Shown here: positions 32,644-39,495 of the stretch, one piece after another
Position numbering within the stretch: the first letter of the stretch is position 1
How the letters are laid out: each line of letters starts with the position of its first letter
NCBI GenBank assembly: GCA_964631175.1
Contig: CAZVWH010000012.1
Location: 1-44,068, forward strand
Direction: 5' to 3'
Length of the DNA stretch: 44,068 nucleotides
From: CAZVWH01 sp964631175
Lineage (GTDB): Bacteria > Planctomycetota > Phycisphaerae > Sedimentisphaerales > Anaerobacaceae
Notes under the pieces: model-generated
What the model was told of the DNA's origin: nothing
What the model saw: only the letters and a program-made list of their open reading frames with translations
Databases searched by the model: none
Translations under genes and position numbers: made by a program

Positions 32644-33444
32644 ATGTTGCCCAATAGAAATCAAAGCCAGGTTCCCATAGCCGCAAATCACGAGCAGAAA
32701 GTGCCAAATATAATCCCGCTGACGAGAATTCAGAAGCTAATCGGCGAAAGGATGGCCAAATCCAAGCTGAGCAAGGCTTGCTTTTACCTTGAGTCAAAGG
32801 CAAATGTGACCGAATTGATGGCTCTTCGGCCAAAGCTCAGTAAATCTCTGGGCATCAAAATCACAAGCAATGCTTTTTTAATTCGTGCATTGGCTTTGGC
32901 TGCACAAAAGTATCCTATTATGGTCGGAAAACTCTTACCTTGTGAAACAGAGGACAAATCCCGTGTGAAACACAGGGCTGAATATTTAGCCTGCGGTTTC
33001 ACTGCAGGTTCTTTGATTAAAATCGCTGATGCGATTAATATTGGTTTTCCGGTACATGCACCACAGGGTCTTATGGTGCCGGTGATAAAAAATGCCCACC
33101 TAAAAACGTTAGCCCAGATTGCTCGATTAGAGAAGCTGCTTACCGAAAAGGCCCGCAGCAATACATTGACCCTTGAGCAGATGCAGGGCCAGACGATAGG
33201 ATTGAGCAATCTCGGCGTTTATGGCATTGATTCTTTTTTTGCAATCCCTGCTCCTGTAACAAGCACAATTTTGGCAGTCGGCAATGTCGTCAGGGAGGTT
33301 TGTCCCAACGGTGGCCAAATAGCCGTTCAAAAAATGATGAACCTGTCTCTTGCTGTTGATCGGATTGTTTCGGATGAAATCTACGCAGCTAAATTTTTAA
33401 ATTTCATTATAGACCAGCTACAAAATTCGCAACAATTAATTTAA
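32644..33444 (+). CDS. 2-oxoacid dehydrogenase E2 acyltransferase-like protein, probably inactive
   Basis: 266 residues covering only the catalytic-domain fold of E2 (dihydrolipoamide acyltransferase): PLTRIQKLIGERMAKSK, INIGFPVHAPQGLMVPVIK, TIGLSNLGVYGIDSFFAI, TSTILAVGNV. Lipoyl and subunit-binding domains are absent. The catalytic motif, normally DHRxxDG with an essential His, reads DRIVSDE here (no His, and no gap), so acyl transfer is unlikely. Between YPIMVGKL and IKIADA there is an in-frame family A element (32957-33012) adding about 19 residues. It may be a non-enzymatic homologue, a diverged enzyme or a decaying gene. No E1 or E3 neighbour. Start ATG 32644; no clear ribosome site. Confidence 0.65.
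   Translation: MLPNRNQSQVPIAANHEQKVPNIIPLTRIQKLIGERMAKSKLSKACFYLESKANVTELMALRPKLSKSLGIKITSNAFLIRALALAAQKYPIMVGKLLPCETEDKSRVKHRAEYLACGFTAGSLIKIADAINIGFPVHAPQGLMVPVIKNAHLKTLAQIARLEKLLTEKARSNTLTLEQMQGQTIGLSNLGVYGIDSFFAIPAPVTSTILAVGNVVREVCPNGGQIAVQKMMNLSLAVDRIVSDEIYAAKFLNFIIDQLQNSQQLI
32957..33012 (+). repeat. In-frame family A element inside the E2-like gene
   Basis: Left arm CCCGTGTGAAACACAGGG, core CTGAATATTTAG, right arm CCTGCGGTTTCACTGCAGG. Structure and core match the intergenic family A copies (compare 24857-24874 and 4457-4520). It is read as DKSRVKHRAEYLACGFTAGS without a stop. Confidence 0.85.
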
Positions 33445-33456
33445 ATAGAAATTCGC

Positions 33457-34452
33457 CTACAAGGTTTCTATGAGCGCTTCAGCTCGGCTGAGGATTTTCT
33501 TGGCTGATTCATTCGGCTCGATGTCCAGCCAATTAATCCGCCGGGGCGGAAAGGTCTTAAACCACGTCCGCTGGTGCTTGGCTAATCGGCGGGTGTTCTT
33601 CTTTATAAGCTCTACCGCATCCTCCAGGCTCTGACGGCTGTTTAAGTAATCTATTATCTCCGCGTATCCGATAGCACTTCGAGCCTGCGGACTCAACGGT
33701 TTTTCTTCGGCCAGCAGAGATTTGACCTCATCGACCAGTCCGGCGGCAATCATCTTTTTTACCCTAACGTTGATTGACTTATTCTCTTCGGTCTTTTCTC
33801 TTCGCAGACCGATTATCGTCCAATCGTTTTTCGTCCCTCGTCCGTTTACTACCGGCACCACAGGGGTGCCGGCTAAACTATCCCATTGTTTCTGAAAGCT
33901 TGAGATGGGCTTTCCTGTGAGCTTATACACTTCCAGAGCGCGTATGATGCGTTTGGCATCCTTAGGGCTGATGCGTTCGGCTGCTATCGGATCAACCTGT
34001 GTTAATTCTCTGTATAGAAGAATTAATCCTTTGGTTTCAGCGCGTTTCTTCAACTCGGTGCGGAGGTGCTCATCGGCTGAGGGGCCTTCAAACAAGCCAT
34101 ACAGCAGGACCTTTATGTACAAAGCGGTTCCGCCGACCGCGATAATGGGCTTATTTCGGCTGTTTATCTGCACTATCGCAAGGTGGGCTAAATCCAGAAA
34201 TTTGCCGACACTGAATGATTCGCTCGGCTCGACTACGTCGATTAAATGATATTTAACTTGCTGGCGGGCCTCTCCTTCGATGCTGCTCAGGACATGTTTA
34301 GGCGGCTTAGCTGTGCCGATATCCATCCGCCTATAGACCTTCATCGAGTCGATGCTGATTATCTCCGCACCCAGACTCTCGGCCAGCTCAAAGGCTAACC
34401 GGCCCTTACCCGATGCCGTAACGCCAAGAATTAAAATCATTCCAGATGCCAT
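33457..34452 (-). CDS. miaA: tRNA dimethylallyltransferase
   Basis: It adds a dimethylallyl group from DMAPP to the N6 of A37 in tRNAs reading UNN codons. The P-loop ILGVTASGKG, the DSMKVYRRMDIGTAKP motif, YHLIDVVEPSESFSVGKF, GGTALYIKVLLYGL and the C-terminal KHQRTWFKTFP are all present. It is about 331 residues long from ATG 34452; the upstream ATG (34560) would overlap ispA and is unlikely. Two segments look inserted: LSSIEGEAR (family B read in frame) after AKPPK, and AGTPVVPVVNGRGTKND (hairpin plus word repeat) before WTIIGLRREK. Catalytic motifs are intact. It is divergent from ispA, whose product family makes the donor's relatives. Confidence 0.94.
   Translation of the reverse strand: MASGMILILGVTASGKGRLAFELAESLGAEIISIDSMKVYRRMDIGTAKPPKHVLSSIEGEARQQVKYHLIDVVEPSESFSVGKFLDLAHLAIVQINSRNKPIIAVGGTALYIKVLLYGLFEGPSADEHLRTELKKRAETKGLILLYRELTQVDPIAAERISPKDAKRIIRALEVYKLTGKPISSFQKQWDSLAGTPVVPVVNGRGTKNDWTIIGLRREKTEENKSINVRVKKMIAAGLVDEVKSLLAEEKPLSPQARSAIGYAEIIDYLNSRQSLEDAVELIKKNTRRLAKHQRTWFKTFPPRRINWLDIEPNESAKKILSRAEALIETL
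33818..33879 (-). repeat. In-frame hairpin plus word repeat inside miaA
   Basis: On the plus strand, ACCGGCACCACAGGGGTGCCGG with GCTAAAC (a family A arm and boundary) follows TCGTCCAATCG and TCGTCCCTCGTCC words like those in recG. The minus-strand frame stays open and encodes about 18 extra residues. Confidence 0.7.
34271..34299 (-). repeat. In-frame family B element inside miaA
   Basis: TCTCCTTCGATGCTGCTCAGG followed by ACATGTTT (plus strand) is a family B copy read on the minus strand as VLSSIEGEA. It lies between the AKP motif and the YHLIDV motif, which are closer together in typical MiaA proteins. Confidence 0.7.
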
Positions 34453-34540
34453 AATTTGTTTATAAAGCCCGTAAAAGAAGATATAATACAAAATCGGGCT
34501 GAAGATATAAAGCCTTTGATTTTCGGGAATAACATTTGTA

Positions 34541-35440
34541 ATGTCCGCTGAAGCAATCAATTCAGATTTTTATGCACTGTTGCAACGACAGGCTCAGTTT
34601 GTTAATTACGCTCTGCAGAGACTTCTATCTTTTCAGCAAATAAACAAGGATTTGAAGGAGGCGATTTGGTACACGATATTTGCGCCAGGTAAGCGAATCC
34701 GCTCGGTGCTGGTGCTTTGGTCTTGCGAGCTGGTCAGCGGACAGATAAACCACAATGCCGAGATTGCAGCAGCGGCGATTGAAATGGTGCATACCTATTC
34801 GCTGGTACATGATGATTTGCCGGCTATGGATAACGATGACTTTCGACGAGGTAGGCCAACGTGTCACAAGGCCTTTGACGAGGCGACGGCTATCTTGGTC
34901 GGCGATGCTTTATTGACATTAGCGTTTGAGATTTTAGCTGAAAAGATTGACGAACCATCCATTGCTGTCAGGCTAATCAGCAAATTGGCCGAGGCGGCTG
35001 GACCCGCCGGCATGATTGCAGGCCAAATGGCTGACTTGAAGGCTGAGAATACTACTGGCACCCAAGAAATTCTTGAATACATTCATAATAACAAAACCGC
35101 GAAGATGTTTCGATCCGCCGCAGCCATGGGAGCTATCTGTGGCCGAGCAAACCAGCAGCAGTTGAGCAGTTTGTGTGAATATGGGTCAAAAATTGGCTTA
35201 GGATTTCAAGTAGCTGATGATATTCTCGATGTAAAAGCGTCCAGTGGGCAGTTAGGCAAGACCGCGGGCAAAGATGAAAAGGTAGGTAAGGCAACTTACC
35301 CCGCTATTGTAGGGATGGGAAAATCAATGCAATTTGCGAAAAAATTAGCTGATGAGGCGGTTGGAGTATTGGAGCCTTTCGGCGAAAAAGCTGATAATCT
35401 ACGGCAATTGGCGATGGCCCTGCTGAAAAGGACAAAATAA
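34541..35440 (+). CDS. ispA: Polyprenyl (farnesyl/geranylgeranyl) diphosphate synthase
   Basis: It condenses IPP with allylic diphosphates to make short-chain prenyl diphosphates. Both aspartate-rich metal sites are clear: DDLPAMDND (near residue 90) and DDILD (near 227), with GKRIRSVLVLW at the N-terminal side and the GKAT...YPAIVG segment after the second site. 299 residues is typical of the IspA family. The residues before the first DDxxxxD suggest FPP/GGPP length, but chain length cannot be fixed. It is upstream of dxs, separated by a MITE and repeats, so the precursor pathway is clustered here. No strong ribosome site is seen. Confidence 0.93.
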   Translation: MSAEAINSDFYALLQRQAQFVNYALQRLLSFQQINKDLKEAIWYTIFAPGKRIRSVLVLWSCELVSGQINHNAEIAAAAIEMVHTYSLVHDDLPAMDNDDFRRGRPTCHKAFDEATAILVGDALLTLAFEILAEKIDEPSIAVRLISKLAEAAGPAGMIAGQMADLKAENTTGTQEILEYIHNNKTAKMFRSAAAMGAICGRANQQQLSSLCEYGSKIGLGFQVADDILDVKASSGQLGKTAGKDEKVGKATYPAIVGMGKSMQFAKKLADEAVGVLEPFGEKADNLRQLAMALLKRTK

Positions 35441-35595
35441 AATCATTTGTAACCGTTCACGCAGAAAATAAGGCGTTTTTGTGTCATTGCGAGGCCTTTA
35501 GGCCGAAGCAATCTCAAAAACGTACGATTTTAGATTGCTTCGCTTCGCTCGCAATGACACAAATGCGGTTTTCCCGTGAACGCTTACAATCATTT
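35441..35595. mobile_element. 139-bp MITE, copy 2 (inverted), with 8-bp target-site duplication
   Basis: The element spans 35449-35587 and is the reverse complement of the copy at 125-263 with about two mismatches. It begins GTAACCGTTCACG and ends CGTGAACGCTTAC (one TIR mismatch). The direct repeat AATCATTT flanks it at 35441-35448 and 35588-35595. It inserted eight bases after the ispA stop codon. Confidence 0.92.
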
Positions 35596-35611
35596 TTCCT
35601 CAAGCCGTAAT

Positions 35612-35764
35612 AAAACCACCAAATAAACCCGTCCTGAGCCGTGGACTAAGCCATCCCTTACGGGAGGTCGAAGGATTTGGCGGCTAAATATTTATTTACC
35701 CCGCAATTTTTCGCCCCTATTCAGGCCCGCCCCGAGCATGGCCGAGGGGATAGGTTTGTTGCGG
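35612..35764. repeat. Composite A/B element with a 48-bp unit shared with 39403-39450
   Basis: AACCACCAAAT ... ATTTGGCGGCTAAATATTTAT encloses a family B copy extended by an insert (35628-35675: GTCCTGAGCCGTGGACTAAG...). A second arm, CCCCGCAA...TTGCGGCA, encloses GGCCCGCCCCGAGCATGGCC. With the MITE it fills nearly 500 bases between ispA and the next possible gene; nothing else is seen in that gap. Confidence 0.7.
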
Positions 35765-35931
35765 CATCCTCCGTTGACCCATATCAGTATTGAAAATTGG
35801 ATTTTCATCGTTTTTTACACCGGCTTTAGAATGCACATCTAATATAAATAAGCGTGGATCGAGCATCGATAATGATTAAGGAAGAAATTGGAGGTGAGCC
35901 GATATATAAAGTATTGACTAGAGGACAAGCC

Positions 35932-36132
35932 ATGGAAGAAAGAATTTTCTGTCCAATTGGATTAATGTTGTTTTTTGTGGCTGTGCATACTCAACTTCTT
36001 GAGGTGCCGCAAGTAATTGTATTTGAGCCCGCCGATGGCGGGATAAACTTGGATAATTTTTTAAATCAGCAACATTGGCCAATTCAGGTTCGGCCTCCGC
36101 CTATGGTTACCATAGTTCAGACAACATATTAG
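35932..36132 (+). CDS. Possible small exported or membrane protein (66 residues)
   Basis: A short frame from ATG 35932, which has AGAGGA at the proper distance upstream. A charged start (MEERIF) is followed by a hydrophobic stretch (CPIGLMLFFVAVHTQLL), so it could be a signal peptide or membrane anchor. A small palindrome (CCCGCCGATGGCGGG) is read in frame as EPADGGI, and the C-terminus is Pro-rich. I know no family for it. A good Rho-independent terminator 28 bases after the stop supports a real transcript, but the protein is uncertain. Confidence 0.4.
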   Translation: MEERIFCPIGLMLFFVAVHTQLLEVPQVIVFEPADGGINLDNFLNQQHWPIQVRPPPMVTIVQTTY

Positions 36133-36159
36133 GATATGCATTTCAGTTACGAACTTTTG

Positions 36160-36195
36160 GGCCATAAGCTTAACGCTTACGGCCTTTTTTATTTT
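36160..36195 (+). terminator. Rho-independent terminator
   Basis: GGCCATAAGC / GCTTACGGCC stem (one mismatch), five-base loop, then TTTTTTATTTT. It ends the small possible gene and precedes dxs. Confidence 0.85.
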
Positions 36196-36395
36196 CTACG
36201 TTTAACTGTCGTTACCCTGAATTATAAGCCGCTCCATAATTGGGGAGAACCTGCTCATTTAATGCGAAAAAAAAGGCTTTACAGACGTTTATCTTTGAGG
36301 TAAGGTACTGTTATAAAAGTAGCAAAAATTTTTTGAAAAATTCTGATTTTTCCTCTCAACTACATGATCATTTGGTTGAAATAACGAGATTTTCA

Positions 36396-38438
36396 ATGGG
36401 TAAATTGTTAGAACAAATCAATAATCCCGATGATTTGAAGAAGCTGTCGGTACAGCAGCTAAATGTTCTGGCGGATGAAGTACGGCAGTTGATTCTCACT
36501 ACAGTCAGCAGAACCGGTGGGCATTTAGCCAGCAATCTCGGCGTAGTGGAATTGACCCTGGCCTTGCACTATGTCTTTGATTTTAAGAAAGATAAGCTGC
36601 TCTGGGATGTCGGCCACCAATGCTATACGCATAAAATCGTTACAGGAAGAAAAAGCCAATTTGCTCTTCTACGCCAGGCTGGCGGCATAAGCGGCTTTCC
36701 CAATCCGCAAGAGAGCGTTTATGACCAATTTGTCGTCGGGCACGCCGGGAGCTCGATAGCGACGGCAATTGGTATGGCACTTGGCTCGATGCTTGATAGT
36801 CGATACTCGATAACCGACGAGAATCGAGCATCCGGAATCAAGAATCGAGAAGATAAAATCGTGGCGGTAGTCGGCGATGCCAGTATTGTTAACGGCATTT
36901 CTTTCGAGGCCCTTAATAACCTCGAATTGGCCAAAGGGCAGCTACTAATCGTACTTAACGATAACTCCATGGCTATAGATATGACCGTGGGGGCAATGGC
37001 AAAATACTTCTCCAGAATTCGTCTGAGCCAGACTTACGAAGACCTGCGAAAGACCACCAGAAATATTCTTGAGCATATGCCTGTTATAGGCAAAAGTGTT
37101 GAGGAAGCAATTGAGAGGATCAAAAAGAGTATCCGGATGGTTCTGCCAGCCAGTCAGATGTTTGAAAGTATGAATATTCCCTACTTCGGCCCTGTTGACG
37201 GCCACGATGTGGACTCACTTATTCAACTGTTCAGAGAGTTGGCTGAGCTAAATCATCCGGTTGTTCTGCACGTTTATACGCAGAAAGGTAAAGGCTTTAA
37301 ACCAGCCGATGCTCAGCCCAGCAAGTTCCATTCGACCGGCCCATTTAAGATAAATGGCGATGTGGTTGAGACCGTCTCGACTAAAGCCAAAACAGGGCGG
37401 TCAACAGCGGGCGAGGGTATGCCCAGCTTTACCAGTGTTTTTGGTAAGTATTTGACGAAATTAGCGGAAAAAGACCATAGGATAGTTGCTATAACTTCAG
37501 CTATGTGTGACGGAACAGGGCTGATGGATTTCCGTGAAAAGTTCAAGGATAGATTTTACGATGTCGGCATAGCAGAAGGTGTTGCTGTGGACGTAGCAGC
37601 AGGGCTGGCCAAGACCGGCCTAAAGCCGGTGGTTTGTATCTATTCGACCTTTTTACAAAGGAGTTTTGACCAGATATTTCAGGAGGTAGCTCTGCAGAAT
37701 CTACCGGTTATTTTCTGTATTGATAGAGCCGGTTTTGTCGGTTCAGACGGTCCTACGCATCATGGATTGATGGATATCGGCTTTCTAAGGATGCTGCCGA
37801 ACATAGTGCTGACGGCACCTGCGAACGAGGTTGAAATGAAATTAGCCCTTGAATTTGCGCTGGCTGAAGATAAGCCGGTTGTTATACGGTATCCTAAAGA
37901 CCTTGTTCCGCCGCCGGGTTCTGTCAGAGCTGCTTGTAAAAGGCCGTTTAAATTAGGTAAAAGTGTCGTCGTCCGAAAGGCTACAGATTCGGTTATTGCT
38001 ATTGTCTGCTACGGCAGTATTCTAACCGAGGGGCTCAGGGCAGCTAATTTATTAGCCAAAGAGGGCATTATGGTTGATGTCATTAATGCCCGGTTTGCTG
38101 CTCCTGTTGATGAGACAATTTACACCCTCCTAAAATCGGGCAAAAGCATAATAACGGTTGAGGACCACCATTTAGCCTGTGGATTCGGCTCAGCAGTTCT
38201 CGAGCTCGTCTCGACGAAGTGCGGCGTAGCTGAAAAGGTCGAAGCCGAAGCGGAATTAGCACCAGACGAACTAAAAAATAATAGAATAGCTGATATTCGA
38301 GTGCTTGGTGTGCCGAGAAAATTTATCGGACATAATACACGCAATTCTCAACTTATGCAGGCCTGCATAAATGCCGAAAAAATAGTTAAGACGGCCAAGG
38401 AAATGGTGTACTCGATGCTTGATGCCCAATGCTTGTAG
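36396..38438 (+). CDS. dxs: 1-deoxy-D-xylulose-5-phosphate synthase
   Basis: This TPP enzyme condenses pyruvate and glyceraldehyde-3-phosphate, the entry step of the non-mevalonate isoprenoid pathway. Visible: SRTGGHLASNLGVVELTLALH, LLWDVGHQCYTHKI, the TPP/metal site VVGDASIVNGISFEALNN, YFGPVDGHD, HVYTQKGKGFKPAD, and the transketolase-type C-terminal half (DRAGFVGSDGPTHHG). From ATG 36396 it has 680 residues, longer than the usual about 620-640. The extra segment MLDSRYSITDENRASGIKNR and following bases is a word hairpin read in frame just before the TPP site. Start 36240 would add 52 residues not in the family. Next gene nadK; upstream ispA. Confidence 0.96.
   Translation: MGKLLEQINNPDDLKKLSVQQLNVLADEVRQLILTTVSRTGGHLASNLGVVELTLALHYVFDFKKDKLLWDVGHQCYTHKIVTGRKSQFALLRQAGGISGFPNPQESVYDQFVVGHAGSSIATAIGMALGSMLDSRYSITDENRASGIKNREDKIVAVVGDASIVNGISFEALNNLELAKGQLLIVLNDNSMAIDMTVGAMAKYFSRIRLSQTYEDLRKTTRNILEHMPVIGKSVEEAIERIKKSIRMVLPASQMFESMNIPYFGPVDGHDVDSLIQLFRELAELNHPVVLHVYTQKGKGFKPADAQPSKFHSTGPFKINGDVVETVSTKAKTGRSTAGEGMPSFTSVFGKYLTKLAEKDHRIVAITSAMCDGTGLMDFREKFKDRFYDVGIAEGVAVDVAAGLAKTGLKPVVCIYSTFLQRSFDQIFQEVALQNLPVIFCIDRAGFVGSDGPTHHGLMDIGFLRMLPNIVLTAPANEVEMKLALEFALAEDKPVVIRYPKDLVPPPGSVRAACKRPFKLGKSVVVRKATDSVIAIVCYGSILTEGLRAANLLAKEGIMVDVINARFAAPVDETIYTLLKSGKSIITVEDHHLACGFGSAVLELVSTKCGVAEKVEAEAELAPDELKNNRIADIRVLGVPRKFIGHNTRNSQLMQACINAEKIVKTAKEMVYSMLDAQCL
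36788..36856 (+). repeat. In-frame word hairpin inside dxs (TCGATGCTTGATAG type)
   Basis: GCTCGATGCTTGATAGTCGA with TACTCGATAACC on the left pairs imperfectly with GAGAATCGAGCATCC and AATCAAGAATCGAGA on the right. The frame stays open and inserts about 14-20 residues between GMALGS and KIVAVVGDAS. The same words occur at 35855-35870 and 38412-38430. Confidence 0.75.
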
Positions 38439-38488
38439 CTCGCCCGACAGCAATTTGCAGCGGGCCTCGTCGAGTAACGAGGATCGAG
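38410..38488. repeat. Word hairpin at the dxs-nadK junction
   Basis: TACTCGATGCTTGATGCCCAATGC and later CGTCGAGTAACGAGGATCGAG are variants of the ...TCGATGCTTGAT / ATCGAGCATCGAG family; GCCCGACAGCAATTTGCAGCGGGC forms its own hairpin. The dxs C-terminus is encoded by it and the nadK ribosome site (GAGG) lies at its end. Confidence 0.6.
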
Positions 38489-39367
38489 ATGCAGGATAAG
38501 AAGTTACCCAGATTAGCAATATTCGGCCATTTGAAAAGGCGGAAGGTTTCTGAAGTTATCAGCGAGTTTATGGATTTTACCGAAGATAAGGCTGAGATAG
38601 TAGCTAATTGCGGTATTGAGAGTTGTTCAGTCGATGTATTGAACAATTGCGATTTCGCAGTGGTTTTCGGTGGAGACGGCAGTATTATATCTGCTGCAAG
38701 AAACCTAAGCAAGGCTGATGTGCCAATGATAGGTGTTAATCTGGGGAAATTGGGTTTTTTGGCGGAATTTGGCGTTAGCGAACTTGAACAATATTTCAAT
38801 GATATAGTTAGTGGCAAGGCAGCCATTGAAAAACGCATGATGCTCGAATGTAAAGTCTTTGATAGCCATAATAGCAGTTCGGCAAGATTCAGCTCATCGG
38901 CGATTAATGATGTTTTTATTACTTCGGGGCAGCTTCATCGAATGATTGAGCTAAAGATTGCGGTTGATGGTCAGCCTGTTGCTTCCTGCGTTGGTGATGG
39001 TCTTATAATCTCTACACCGACCGGCTCGACAGCCTATAATCTGTCAGCGGGTGGGCCTATATTAGACAGCTCGATGCAAGCGATGGTTATTACTCCTATT
39101 TGTCCACATTCACTCAGTTTTCGCCCCATCGTTATCGGTGCTGATAGCAGGGTTGAGGTATTTTGCGTACGCTTAAGCGACGGCACGACTATTTCTATCG
39201 ACGGCCAGGATTCATTACTTCTGCAGGCCGGTGATGTGGTCAGGATTGACAGGGCAACAAAGGCTTTTCTGGTTGTTAATAATCCGTTGCGAACCCGCTG
39301 GGATACGTTAGCTGCTAAATTAAGCTGGGCTGAAACGCCGAAATACGAGAAAGAAAATCCCGCTTAA
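38489..39367 (+). CDS. nadK: NAD kinase
   Basis: It phosphorylates NAD to NADP. The signature GGDGSIISAARN near residue 60-72 (metal/ATP site), VNLGKLGFLAEF, and the second conserved block DGLIISTPTGSTAYNLSAGGPILD are clear, and the C-terminal SFRPIVIGADSRVEV is typical. The 292-residue length is normal. ATG 38489 is chosen because GAGGATCGAG lies just before it; the upstream ATG at 38429 is inside the repeat. It overlaps no gene but closely follows dxs, so co-transcription is likely. Confidence 0.95.
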   Translation: MQDKKLPRLAIFGHLKRRKVSEVISEFMDFTEDKAEIVANCGIESCSVDVLNNCDFAVVFGGDGSIISAARNLSKADVPMIGVNLGKLGFLAEFGVSELEQYFNDIVSGKAAIEKRMMLECKVFDSHNSSSARFSSSAINDVFITSGQLHRMIELKIAVDGQPVASCVGDGLIISTPTGSTAYNLSAGGPILDSSMQAMVITPICPHSLSFRPIVIGADSRVEVFCVRLSDGTTISIDGQDSLLLQAGDVVRIDRATKAFLVVNNPLRTRWDTLAAKLSWAETPKYEKENPA

Positions 39368-39402
39368 AAACATGGAGCTAAGTAGCTCGTTTAGCTGTCA
39401 GC

Positions 39403-39450
39403 TCCTTCGACCTCCCGTAAGGGATGGCTTAGTCCACGGCTCAGGACGGG
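39403..39450. repeat. 48-bp extended family B element, exact inverted copy of 35628-35675
   Basis: TCCTTCGACCTCCCGTAAGG through CAGGACGGG is the exact reverse complement of 35628-35675. The two copies bracket the dxs-nadK region in opposite orientation. The insert relative to a plain family B unit is CTCCCGTAAGGGATGG plus about ten bases. Confidence 0.8.
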
Positions 39451-39495
39451 CCTGTGGTGACGATTTCTATACGAAGGACGATGGACGAAAGATGT

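Noticed and set aside
36240..36395. Longer N-terminus for Dxs
   Set aside because: The added 52 residues do not resemble the family; ATG 36396 starts directly before the conserved N-terminal helix.
35628..39450. Composite transposon carrying dxs-nadK
   Set aside because: The 48-bp inverted ends belong to a dispersed family, no target duplication was found around the whole block and no transposase is present.
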